From Brasenia schreberi (taxonomy: Eukaryota > Streptophyta > Magnoliopsida > Nymphaeales > Cabombaceae), in NCBI GenBank assembly GCA_036023115.1, contig JAYKKT010000091.1:32849001-32913000 (forward strand): a stretch of DNA of 64,000 nucleotides. The letters run 5' to 3'. The notes beneath the pieces are model-generated. The model was not told where the DNA came from and searched no databases. It worked only from the letters and a program-made list of their open reading frames with translations. The position numbers and the translations under genes are program-made. Position 1 is the first letter of the stretch; each line of letters begins with the position of its first letter. Positions 1 through 9,465 of the stretch are shown in pieces.

Positions 1-29
1 ACCCGTGCATGCAATCACCGCCTAGCTTA

Positions 30-222
30 GGGAGTGTTTGATTATGAGACGAGCTAGCAGAACTGACACAAGAGGCCCAATTTTATTTGCCAACCCGAAA
101 GGTGGGCCGCTGATCGGCCTCGTAATCAAGTAAAGAGTGGGTTTTGCCTAGGTCTTGATTATGTGGAAGACCGAGTCGACGGTACCAATTCTTTTGACCA
201 GGCTTCGTAATCAAACATCCCC
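30..222. mobile_element. MITE-like element with imperfect terminal inverted repeats
   Basis: The left end reads GGGAGTGTTTGATTATGAG. The right end, read on the other strand, is GGGGATGTTTGATTACGAAG, so the two match over about 20 bases with a few differences. The 193 bp between them have no coding frame and hold a second, internal pair of similar motifs (CTCGTAATCAAG and CTTGATTATGTGG). Ends beginning GGGG(N)TGTTTG are typical of Tourist/PIF-Harbinger MITEs. The flanks are TTA on the left and TAA on the right, so a clean 3-base target duplication is not proven. Confidence 0.55.
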
Positions 223-389
223 TAAAGGGTGTGCCTTTAGATGGCCACCAAAGGCCAATCGGTGATACATAAAGGTGATATCAAATTATTGACACCCGAC
301 AACATCCATCTCAAGATCTTGTGATTCTAAACAAAGGCTTACACAGTTACGAATTTAAAATATTTAATCTTGAAAAAGAGGAGAAAGTT
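223..389. other. Intergenic stretch, nothing recognised
   Basis: AT-rich sequence between the MITE and the RTE fragment. No coding frame, repeat or RNA gene was recognised. Confidence 0.4.
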
Positions 390-1028
390 CTCTAACATGA
401 CTTGCAACAACAAAACCTTTCTCATAGTAGATAGGGTTGACTACATGAATTCTTTGTTTTTACAGCTCAATCACGTGTCATGCTAATATTTAACTAACAT
501 AAATTAAATCACTCTTTATTATTTCCTTCCAATACTTTATAGTCTTCACCTTTTCTTTTAATATTTTTACAATATAATTTCTCATATCTTTCTAATAGAA
601 TCTAGTTTCTCATGTTGTTTTAATAATTTTCTTTGATCATCTTTATTCATGTACAAAAACTTAAACAATTTCTCCTCGTTTTATTATCTATTGGTGTCAT
701 TCTCAATTGCTTTTAATAACCTCATTATGTATATGATTTTTTCTTGTGTGATCACTCATTCATCTCAACATCTTTATTTCTGCCACGAACATCTTTTGTA
801 CATGTTGATAATTAACTACCTAACACTCCTATGAAACATAAGGAGTCAAATTGTTACTCTATAATATTTATCATTCAACTTTAGTGGTATCTTTTGTCAC
901 ATAAATTATCTCATTACATTAATTCCATGCGTAACATTTTCATCATTTTTTTCATAACTCAAAAAATTGACCTTAAGTATTAAAACTTTCCTTACAAGGG
1001 ATATGATATGCGTCAATCTTAATTTTAT
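390..1028 (-). mobile_element. Degenerate 3' part of an RTE-clade LINE (minus strand)
   Basis: The stretch aligns by eye, with many substitutions, to the 3' third of the complete RTE element at 20982-24211. It keeps the same order of landmarks: the ACATG(A/G)ATTCTTTGTTT region near the tail, TCTATTGGTGTCA, AATAACCTCATTATGTATA, and the tract ending TATTAAAACTTTCCTT. This is the C-terminal region of the LINE reverse transcriptase, read on the minus strand. It is more diverged than the other RTE copies here, so probably the oldest. It abuts a plus-strand RTE copy at about 1029. Confidence 0.7.
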
Positions 1029-1029
1029 G

Positions 1030-1745
1030 TATGATAATAAGATTCGTATTGGTTCTTGGAATATCAAAACATTATCCGGTAAGCTAATGGAGGTGGTAGA
1101 TACTATGATTCGGAGAAAGATTCATATTCTATGTTTACAAGAGACAAAATGGGTTGGAGAAAAAGCAAAGGAGATAGAGGATACAAGTTTTAAATTATGG
1201 TACTCAGGTAAAGAAAAGGCTCGAAACAGAGTTGGTATTATCATAAATAAAGATTTAAAGGAGAGTCTAGTAGACATACAACGATATGGTGACCGAATCA
1301 TAATGTTGAAATTAGTGTTAGGAGCAGAGGTTTTGAATATAGTTTGTGCTTACGCACCCCAAGTAGGACTAGAAGATAGTATAAAGATAGTTTTTTTAGA
1401 AGAGTTAGATAAGGTGATTCAAAAGATTCCACAAAAGGAGATGATTTGTTTAGGAGGAGATTTAAATGGACATGTCGGTAAGAGGCATTAGGATATCAAG
1501 GGATTCGTGGAAACTTTGGTTTTGGGGATATAAACGAGGAAGGTAGGGAGATTTTAAATTTTGCTATGGTATTTGATCTCTTTATAGTCAATACAATCTT
1601 CAAAAAACAAGATGAACATTTAATTACTTATAAGAGTGACTTATCACAAACACAAATTGATTACTTTATTTGTAGGAAATAAGATAGAGCGTGTTGTAAA
1701 GATTGTAAGGTAATTCCAGGATAAAGCTTAACCACCCAACATCGA
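1030..1745 (+). pseudogene. RTE endonuclease domain remnant
   Basis: Translation shows the exonuclease-endonuclease-phosphatase signatures in order: RIGSWNIKTL (conserved Asn), LQETKW (catalytic Glu), a YAPQ motif and GGDLNGHVG (Asp/Asn pair). In LINEs this domain nicks target DNA to prime reverse transcription. After the GHVG motif, near 1485, the frame ends early at a stop. Homology continues in another frame ([20 protein letters not shown]) with further stops near 1681 and 1724. The domain was once complete, but the reading frame is now broken. Confidence 0.85.
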
Positions 1746-1754
1746 CTTTTAGTT

Positions 1755-3690
1755 ATGGATTTACAAATAAAAAAATGGACAAAGAAGAAAATAGTGCATC
1801 GAGCTATTCGGACTAAATGGTGGAACCTCAAAAGCGAGAAAGAAGATATATTTAAACAGAAAGTCCTTCAAGGAGATGTTTGGAATTATGTTGGCACACC
1901 TTGTGATATGTGGAACAATATGGCTATACATATTAGGAAAGCAGCGAAAGATGTATTAGGGGTATCTAAGGGAGGTGTACCAACACAAAAAGAAGCTTGG
2001 TGGTAGAGTGAAGTAATACAAAATAAAATCAAGGCAAAGAGGACATGTTACAAATTATATTATCCTAAGAAAACTAGTGAAACTTTATAAGCTTATAAGA
2101 AAGCAAAGAAGGAAGCAAAAAAGGCCGTTAGTGAAGCAAAAGCTAAGATTTGGGAGGACTTATATAAAAAAAGAGAGGGTGAAAGAGATATTTTTATGAT
2201 AGCTAGGGCTAGAGATAAGAAAGCTAAAGATCTTAATTATGCTAGATGCATAAAAGACGAGGATGAAAAAATTCTAGTGGTAAATGATGATATAAGAAAT
2301 AGATGGAAAAACTATTTTTATAATCTTTTTAATGAAAATAAAGATGTTAGTATTAGTTTAGGAGATTTAGCCAAGTCAGAAAAGTATATAAACCACAATT
2401 TCTACCAACGTATACAAAAGAATGAAGTCAAAGAGGCTCTTAAACATATGAAGGGTGATAAATCAGTAGGACTAGATAATATTCCTATAGAAGTTTGGAA
2501 AATACTAGGAGAAATAGGAATCACTTGGCTTACAAGACTATTTAATGAAATATGGAAAAACCAAAAGATGCCTGAGGAATGGAGAGCAGGTACACTTATA
2601 CCCATTTATAAGAACAAGGGAGACATTGAAAATTGTGCGAATTATCGAGGTATCAAGTTAATGAGTCATACTATGAAATTATGGGAAAGAATTATCAAAC
2701 GTAGATTAAGACAAGTATCAAGTACAACAGAGAACCAATTTGGATTCATGCGAGGCATATCTACTATTTAAGTGATTCACCTTTTGATACGTCTTATGGA
2801 ACATTTTAGAGCAAAAAAGAAAGACCTTCACATGATATTTATTGATCTAGAAAAAGCTTATGATAGGGTACCAAGGGAGGTTCTTTGGAGAACTTTGGAA
2901 AAAAGAGGTATCCCATTGAAATATATTAATCTTATAAGAGACATGTATGATGGTGCAAAAACATGTGTGAGGACTCATGAAGGAACGACATACTTCTTTG
3001 AAGTTAATATTGGGTTACATAAAGGATCAACTTTAAGTCCATACTTATTTATAATGGTGATTGATGGGTTAACAAAACATAAGATGAAGTACCTTGGTGT
3101 ATGTTATTTGCGATGACATTGTATTAGTGGAGGAGTCTAAGGAAAAAGTTAATAGAAAATTGGAACTATGGAGAGAAACATTAGAAAACAAAGGCCTACG
3201 ACTTAGTAAAACAAAGACATAATATATGGAATGTAAGTTTGATCATTTGGTTACTTTAGAGGATATAGAAATTAAAATTGGCACACATTGCATTCCCAAA
3301 AGGAAAGTTTTAAATACCTAGAGTCAATTTTTCAGAGTGATGGAAGAATTGATGAAAATGTTATACATAGAATTAATGCTGGTTGGTTAAAATGGAGAGG
3401 AGCATCAGGTATTCTTTGTGATAAGAGGATACCATTAAAATTAAAAGGTAAATATTATAGAGCAACAATTAGGCCTGCCACGTTTTATGGTTTCGAGTGT
3501 TGGGCAGTTAATCATCAACATGTACAAAAGTTGTTTGTGACAGAAATGAAGATGTTGAGATGGATGAGTGGTCATACAAGAAAAGACCGTATACATAATG
3601 AGGTTATTAGAAACAAATTAGGAGTGACACCAATAGAGGATAAAATGAGAGAACATCGTTTAAGATGGTTTGGACATATAGAGGATTGTT
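1755..3690 (+). pseudogene. RTE reverse transcriptase remnant
   Basis: Homologous segments run through a linker (1755-2006), the fingers/palm (2196-2771, with [15 protein letters not shown] and [13 protein letters not shown]), the palm (2772-3116, with [17 protein letters not shown]) and the C-terminal region (3288-3690, ending RLRWFGHIE). The catalytic FADD motif is destroyed: at about 3103-3116 the DNA reads TTTGCGATGACATT, one base short of FADDI, so the frame shifts and stops. An in-frame TAA at about 2769 replaces a codon in the conserved FGFM...R(S)TI..V region. The enzyme cannot be made from this copy. Confidence 0.88.
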
Positions 3691-3744
3691 TCTATATGGA
3701 GTATTTCGTTATATTCGACCTGCCATGTTATGAACAATTAGGCC

Positions 3745-4299
3745 TGCCATGTTATGAGGATTGTTCGTTATATTCGACAAACCTCAACTAAGGGAGTATT
3801 TCTATCTTCCTCCTCGTTATTTCAGTTGCTTGCATATACTGATGCTGATTGGGGTGGTGATGTGAATGACAGGCACTCTACTACTGGATATTGCATATTC
3901 CTTGGTCACTCACTTATTTCATGGAGATGCAAGAAACAATAAAAGGTGTCTCTTTCGTCCACTGAAGCAGAGTATCGTGCAATGACCAACACTACTACAG
4001 AACTAACTTGGTTACGACAACTACTTCAAAACTTGGGCATACAACTGGGAGCTTCTCCAATAATGTTCTGCGACAACAAAAGCGCTATATATATAGCCAA
4101 CAACCATACCTTTCATGAGCGCACCAAGCATATAGAGATGGACTGTCACTATGTTCGTAAAGAACATCTACAAGGCAACTTTACACTACAGTTTATAAAA
4201 TCAGAATATCAACTTCCAGATGTGTTCACCAAGTCCTTATATGCCCCTCGGTTTCAATCTTTAATTGGCAAACTTCAAGTCATGGAGCTGTCAGTTTGA
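3745..4299 (+). pseudogene. Copia RNase H domain remnant
   Basis: The frame reads [13 protein letters not shown], then AYTDADWGGDVNDRHSTTG, SLSSTEAEYRAM, FCDNKSAIYIANN, the H.RTKHIE region and LPDVFTKSL. This is the full set of Ty1/copia RNase H landmarks, including the D, E and D catalytic positions. A TAA at 3940-3942 (CKKQ*K) splits the domain into two frames, 3754-3942 and 3946-4299. The stop after MELSV lies just before the polypurine tract, as expected for a copia polyprotein end. A short duplicated tract (TTATATTCGAC...TGCCATGTTATGA) lies upstream at about 3710-3780. Confidence 0.88.
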
Positions 4300-4306
4300 G
4301 GGGGGG
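4298..4306 (+). other. Polypurine tract of the plus-strand Copia
   Basis: GAGGGGGGG lies immediately before the LTR start TGTTAGG. It is the usual primer site for second-strand DNA synthesis in LTR retrotransposons. Confidence 0.75.
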
Positions 4307-4744
4307 TGTTAGGAAAATGGGTCTGAGCCCCTCTGGCCCAGGCAGGGCAGGCCCTGGGCCACTGGGCCATCAAGGCCTGGGCCAGGGGGGCCACTAGCCG
4401 TTGGGGGCCCTGGTCCCCAACGGCTACTATTATAACCATTGGGGGCTGGCTGGAGCCAACCCCCCTCTCTTCCCTCGCCCTTTTCTCTTTACTCCCTCAC
4501 TCTCTCTCACTCTTTTTCACTCATTCTTTCTCTATAAATACACTTGTAATCTCTTGTAAATTCAAGCCTTTGATGGCTAATGAATAACGATTATTTATTC
4601 AAACTTTTGCTTTGTTTATTCTCCTTTTCGCATGCACTTATTGCTCTCGGTTATTCTCTTTTCTAAGGGCTTGTAATTGTTACTTTGTGATATTGTCCAC
4701 TCGTTGATCTTCCGCAACTATATTGAAGCATAGACTTCATTACA
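4307..4744 (+). repeat. Copia 3' LTR (438 bp)
   Basis: Begins TGTTAGGAAAATGG after the polypurine tract and ends CTTCATTACA, the same terminal sequence as the LTRs of the minus-strand Copia at 19303-35784. Its first third is GC-rich with repeated GGGCC motifs. A TATA-like TCTATAAATA at 4531-4540 is a likely retrotransposon promoter, with transcription starting shortly downstream. Confidence 0.8.
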
Positions 4745-4909
4745 TACACATATATTACTTTAAATTTAACATGCATAATGCATTAATTATAAAGTAAAAT
4801 TTTAAATTGAAATCTGTCATTGATCTTAAAAATCAAATGATGAATGTGTCTATCAAAAATTAACTTAAAACATTATACATTAAAAACTTTCATATGTTAT
4901 ATATGTATG

Positions 4910-5180
4910 TCCACTTAAATCGAGTATCCTTCTTCATCAATCGGGTGAGAAGAGTTGAAATACTAGAAAACCCTTCAATAAGTCTACAATAATTTCCTTT
5001 AAACACAAGAAAATACGTATCTTAGAGACATTCTTTGATCTTTCCCAATTTATCATGGTCGTAATCTTAGCTGGATCTACAAAGATATCATCCTTAGATA
5101 TAATGTGATCAAGGAAGTCAACCTATTCCAACCAGAAATTAAACTCGAAGAACCTAGTATATAATAGTTTTTCCAGTAAC
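4910..5180 (-). pseudogene. Ty3/gypsy reverse transcriptase fragment
   Basis: The minus strand translates to a decayed gypsy RT/RNase H connection: FEFNFWLE, a stop, VDFLDHIISKDDIFVDPAKI, then INWERSKNVSKIR and GFSSISTLLTRLMKKDTRF. This is the well-conserved region 3' of the gypsy YXDD box. Only about 85 codons are recognisable. No polymerase active site, integrase or flanking LTR is joined to it, so it is a broken remnant. Confidence 0.75.
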
Positions 5181-6163
5181 CATATATACAAATAACTATA
5201 TATCTAAACAATTCGTACAAATTGGTGTGGGGCCTACCAAATATAACCTTCAATAACCAAAATGTTTATTTAGACAATCTACTTCTCATATAAATTGTAC
5301 CATCTCAAAATATGTAGCTCATTCAACTGCAACTCTTCTGTTATGCACCTTCGACGTGTTGGCTTCACGACGAACTTAAAAATGATAGAGTAAACTCCGA
5401 CCCATAACTTAGTAGGAAGGTTAAACAAAATTCATACTAAAAGCATGCATATATTCACATATATAAATTAGTTGCGATAATTATATCCAATACTTTGTCT
5501 GCCCAAGGACACAAGAGTCGTTCGACCCTCCCTTACGTGACCTTGGTCACCCTGTCCGTGACAGTCAAACCACGTTGACTCTCATGGCATAGTGTCCGAC
5601 AACACACTTTATATTCACCCTACACTGGAATGCCTGAGGGACCTATAAGCCTTTAAAAATCTCACACAAATCACACAAGTACGTCTCATATATTTACACA
5701 TTATTACATTTCAAAATCCATTCCAGTTTATCACATTCACGATCTCATACGTGGGTCCACATATACCCACCAACACATGCATATCAAAACATGCTCTTTA
5801 TCAACCAATCCATAAACAAGTTATACTTCAAAAGCACAACAAATAACCCCCAATTACAAATATCATTTCATAAACATCATTAAAATATTTATTAAGCATG
5901 CACATTTAAATCCATCTAAAACAAGAAATAACCTCTAGCATGGTCGGATGCAGTGCGAAAAAAGAGAGAAAATAGCACAAGGTTTTCTTTTGTTTATCCA
6001 TTTATACCAGAGAGTTTTTCATAGGAAAGATTTTGTATTCTATATAGTATATCTCTAGAAACGCATCGTTTTCTATTATATATTTGGAGCATTTGTGCTT
6101 CTTTCTTTTGTTCTCCTTTTCTCTTTTTTTTTGCTTTTGCCTTGATGTTGTTGCAAAGCCCAG
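5181..6163. repeat. Non-coding repeat, probably gypsy LTR or untranslated sequence
   Basis: No coding frame. Part of it (about 5815-5940) reappears at about 50820-50970 with few differences (for example AAATCCATCTAAAACAAGAAATAACCTCTA). Its position beside a gypsy RT fragment suggests LTR or untranslated retroelement sequence. Ends were not resolved. Confidence 0.4.
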
Positions 6164-6575
6164 ATGTTAATGAGTCATAGCCTCTTAGACTTTAGCAATT
6201 TGGAACATGGCCTGAGCATTGCACATATGCTTAGACTCTCTCTCACACACACATGCATACACACAAGAGATGCTAATGCTTATAGAGAACGCCATATTTA
6301 CTCGAAACTAAAGTGTTTAAGTACTTTGTTGCATGTAACTATGATACAAACAAGGATCTCAAAAAGTATCTATTAAATCTAAAGGGTTTCCATAGTATGT
6401 CTACAACAAATGATTTATCATATTCCAATAAAGATGTAAAGTATTCTGTTAACTCTTAAGTGCATTTAGATTCTACAATGCATCACTAAGAGGAGACGCT
6501 CCAACACAATGCTTATAATATTCAAAATCCATGATAAATAAATCCGACAAGTTTTATATTGGCTGTCAAAAGCCT
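6164..6575. repeat. Dispersed repeat shared with 50.2 kb and 52.9 kb
   Basis: The segment 6225-6575 recurs at about 50225-50560 with scattered substitutions (shared GGATCTCAAAAAGTATCTAT). A shorter part, about 6228-6300, recurs at about 52885-52965. The last ~90 bases resemble the 5' UTR of the RTE element, minus strand (compare 24060-24160: ATCCATG...AAATCC and AAGTTTTA...TTGGC). Function unknown. The short frame it contains is broken differently in each copy, which argues against a conserved protein. Confidence 0.6.
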
Positions 6576-6584
6576 GGTCCAACT

Positions 6585-6835
6585 TAGTCCTACAAAGGCA
6601 GACGTACCTTAGGCATTGGTTCTGGCTCCCGATACCTCGAAAGAGTAACCAAATGGGTTTGGTCACAGTTCAGGTCACAATTCGACAGGTTCTGATTCCG
6701 AACTGTTTCCAGCCCGGTTCTGTTCAAGTTTGAAACACCGGCTGGCTACAAATTGGGCATTATGTCTATTTGTGCGCATTAAGTTGAGAGGAGCACGATC
6801 CAAGGCTTATGCGTTGGTTCAGGTCGAATCTACCC
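6585..6835. repeat. Duplicated block, copy at 52977-53217
   Basis: About 245 bases are nearly identical to 52977-53217, from GTCCAACTTAGTCCTACAAA to CTTATGCGTTGGTT. In the copy at 53 kb the next bases correspond to position about 9466 here, so the 2.6 kb between (with the AIG2-like gene) is absent there. Confidence 0.8.
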
Positions 6836-7139
6836 ATTTGCGCTCCCTCCTCACATAAAACCTGGTCCGTTAAACCAACCGAGTTGCGTGTATATGGGCA
6901 TGGTTCGGCCTGTAGGTTTTCACTGAGCCATACATAAAAAGCTGCTTCTTCAGCCCACCGTAGCCCTCAAGAACTTCCAACAAAAACAAAACAAGTTGTT
7001 CCTGATCTGCTCGTAAAATCATGTAAACCTTTGTGCAAGAGATCTTGCAAGGAAAGGTGCAAACAAATTGAAAAACGTGAAAATTCAAATAATTGAAAAG
7101 CTTTAAAGTTCGGCAGTGGATTGAAAAATTCAATATCTC

Positions 7140-7217
7140 AGACACAAACTTACACACACATACATACACACACACATATATTTATATATATATATATATA
7201 GCGAGAGAGAGAGAGCT
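7140..7217. repeat. Compound microsatellite (CA/TA/GA)
   Basis: Tracts of CACACA, then TATATATA, then GAGAGAGA follow one another. Reading frames crossing this tract are artefacts. Confidence 0.85.
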
Positions 7218-7451
7218 GTATGCTGACGCTGACAAGAGACTGCGAGCGAACACAAAAAATCAATTTTTTATTTCCTTAATGCAAATGAAAATCTGCATGG
7301 GCTTTGGAAGAAGATTTCCTCATCGTCCATTTTCTCTAAACCGCTTGCTTCTTTATCCGCTTCCCACAGTTTTTGAATAAACATTTGTACTGCATTTGAT
7401 AAGCACGCAAATTTTGGGAATTATTATTTGTACACTTTAAATATACTCACT

Positions 7452-7706
7452 TTTTTTGTGATTTTCAAAAATACTCACACTTATTTTCATACTGCTTCTG
7501 TCTTTCCATTGCGATTCCTCTTTATGATTGAGCACCTTATTTTTAGAATTAGATGATGCATAACTAAACCCCATTTCAGTTCACCTTTTATTACTTTAAA
7601 ATAAAAAGAAGGATTTTTTTGTGATTTTCAAAAATACTCATATTTATTTTCAAAAAATTTCATACTTCACCTTATTTTAGAATTAGATGATGCATAACTA
7701 AACCCA
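7452..7706. repeat. Tandem duplication of about 160 bp
   Basis: Two landmarks occur twice in the same order: TTTGTGATTTTCAAAAATAC (about 7459 and 7619) and AATTAGATGATGCATAACTA (about 7548 and 7679). The copies differ by small indels. The duplication lies downstream of the AIG2-like gene and has no coding frame. Confidence 0.65.
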
Positions 7707-8159
7707 AAGAGAAAGAAAAGAAAAGAAATCATGTTTAATTTAATGAAATATGCCTTTTTATGTATTTGATGTGTGGTCGTGTGTAACGATCAAATATAAA
7801 GATTGGAAAAGAATAAGATTCAATAAGAGCTTATAATACCATTTTTCCGTATACAATCAACGACCCAACCTCAACAGACTTGAGTTTGATTTGGTTTTCC
7901 AAATCTGAGGACCTAGTAACCGGTTTCCCTTAACGGGTAGGATAAGGCAACCCGCATCGACTCACTGCTAACCGAGACGGCCTAATTTTCATAAGAACAG
8001 AAAGCATGGCGAGAACCGCAATAATACCATTTGGGCCAATTTTGAAGGTATACCAACTAGGACATGCGTAACATGGTGATTTGGCGAAACAAGGAGAATC
8101 AGGACCAGAACGAGAAAGATCGATCGATCAATGGAAGCTCCACGAAACCGATATTCCGA

Positions 8160-8696
8160 TCAAGCGCAGCCGGCCGAGATGAACAAGTCGATCTGCTGAA
8201 GAAATGTAAGGTTCTGCGGCCGATCTGCCCTCTTGACGTACCCAATCGTCTCCTCCGGCGTGTAAGCGCTCAGCCCCTTCATCCCACGTTTCCACCACAG
8301 CCGATCCGCGTAAATGCTGTGCGCGAAGTACGCTTCCGCCTTGACCTCTTCGGCTTCGTCATCGCCGTTCTCCGGCTGGATCGAGAGCGGCAGCCGAACG
8401 TAATGCCCCTTGGGCGTGCCCTCGAGCTCGTCCATCTGCTGGATACCGGCCGGCGAGACGGCATAGACCTCGCCGGAGACGCAGTGGCCCTTTCCCTTCA
8501 GGTTCAGCATGAACGGGACCTGGTAAGGCCCGCAGACAAGGGGGTATCTATCGGAGGTGCGGAACGGGCCGACGAATTCCGCGTCGCCGCGACGGATGAG
8601 CTCTTGTACAAGCCGGTGGTTCGAGAACCCGCGCTTTAGAGTGCCGTACGTGAAGATGAGCCGGCGTTCAGTCGGCGGCGAGATCGGAACGCCCAT
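8160..8696 (-). CDS. AIG2-like gamma-glutamylcyclotransferase (GGCT/GGACT family)
   Basis: A 178-residue protein read from ATG 8696 (MGVPISPPTERR). It carries the family's glycine loop near the N-terminus (LIFTYGTLKRG, about residues 15-25), the conserved DELEG segment with the catalytic Glu (about residues 90-94), then GHYVRLP and a C-terminal GYVKRADRPQ. Members fold as a small beta-barrel and cyclise gamma-glutamyl groups to 5-oxoproline; plant AIG2-like proteins are cytosolic by default, and no signal peptide is visible. The length matches single-domain plant relatives of the At3g02910 type. An upstream in-frame ATG at 8777 would add 27 residues of low-complexity type; the 8696 start places the YGTL loop where the family has it. 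The gene is intronless and markedly GC-rich compared with its AT-rich surroundings. Substrate (gamma-glutamyl-amine or glutathione-derived) cannot be decided from sequence. No operator or TATA box was identified. Confidence 0.9.
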   Translation of the reverse strand: MGVPISPPTERRLIFTYGTLKRGFSNHRLVQELIRRGDAEFVGPFRTSDRYPLVCGPYQVPFMLNLKGKGHCVSGEVYAVSPAGIQQMDELEGTPKGHYVRLPLSIQPENGDDEAEEVKAEAYFAHSIYADRLWWKRGMKGLSAYTPEETIGYVKRADRPQNLTFLQQIDLFISAGCA

Positions 8697-9140
8697 TCTT
8701 TCTCTCCTATTGCTTCCTTCTGCCTTCCTTCGCTGCGACGATCGGGAGATAACGACGAAGGGAGTCGGGTTCCTCAACTCACCTCTCTCTTCTCCTTTTT
8801 TTCCCCTGATCTTGAAAAGGAAGGCCCCTCGCGCTGGTTTGTTCTTGTGAGGAAAGATGAGTACGGGAATCCGTAATTATAGGAAGCAGCTTTCGGTGCC
8901 AAATGACGGGCATCAAATGCGGGCTGCCCCTTGTGGTGGGGGCCATCTGTGGTAGTCCAAATGGGTTGGGACTTCGGGGTTTGGTAAGGTAGGTGTGAGT
9001 CTCACCGGGTACGGCCCGGCGCGGCCAGGGACCCAACCCAAATCAGTGATCTGCTTTAGTTCTTTGGTTTGGTTTGAAGAGAAAAAGATCATATGGTTCA
9101 CTTTACAGTTTAAAGGTTTTAACAGAATCACTAGAATCAA
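8697..9140 (-). promoter_or_regulatory. Probable 5' UTR and promoter region of the AIG2-like gene
   Basis: GC-moderate sequence directly upstream of the gene's ATG, unlike the AT-rich repeats beyond it. A pyrimidine-rich tract on the plus strand (8771-8810, TCTCTTCTCC-like) reads as a GA-rich leader on the coding strand. No TATA box or defined element was recognised; the assignment rests on position only. Confidence 0.35.
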
Positions 9141-9465
9141 ATATTATATATACATATAGAAAATTATTAAGGTCACGCCTTAACCCTCATAATCAACAAA
9201 TATATTTTAATAATTCATGTTATCATACATCTCTAAAAAAACTTAACTATAAGAGAAGACGAGACCTTTTGTATCTCTCTATAGGGGCTGATGTAGCGGC
9301 CCACATATGTACAAGGGAAGAGATAATCGATATTTCGGGTTTCTTTTTGAGGAAAGATGCATGCACGTGGTATGAGACGCTCAATGTCTCAAGTTTATTA
9401 AAGAAAATGCGACAGTAGACAAGAGTCGAGAGAGGAGAGGGAAAGGAAATTTGGGGGTGTGGTCT

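Larger units (their letters stand above)
1029..3690 (+). mobile_element. RTE-clade LINE, plus strand, truncated and decayed
   Basis: A non-LTR retrotransposon with an AP-type endonuclease followed by reverse transcriptase, the layout of plant RTE elements often mis-annotated as 'craniofacial development protein 2-like'. The endonuclease starts near 1042 (IRIGSWNIKTLSGKL) and the C-terminal domain runs to about 3690 ([10 protein letters not shown]). The 5' UTR seen in the complete copy at 20982-24211 is missing, and the 3' end is cut off by the Copia fragment at 3691, so the usual TTG-repeat tail is absent. Stops and frameshifts split the frame into at least six pieces. Confidence 0.9.
3691..4744 (+). 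mobile_element. 3' end of a plus-strand Ty1/copia element with its 3' LTR
   Basis: RNase H coding sequence, polypurine tract and LTR follow each other in the normal order, but everything 5' of RNase H is missing and the RTE fragment abuts directly. The LTR resembles that of the Copia element at 19303-35784: both start TGTTAG and end CTTCATTACA. They therefore belong to one family in opposite orientation. Confidence 0.85.

Noticed and set aside
8064..8850. Long plus-strand frames at 8064-8639 and 8557-8850
   Set aside because: They are antisense to the AIG2-like gene, which has clear family motifs on the minus strand. GC-rich codons make antisense frames open by chance.
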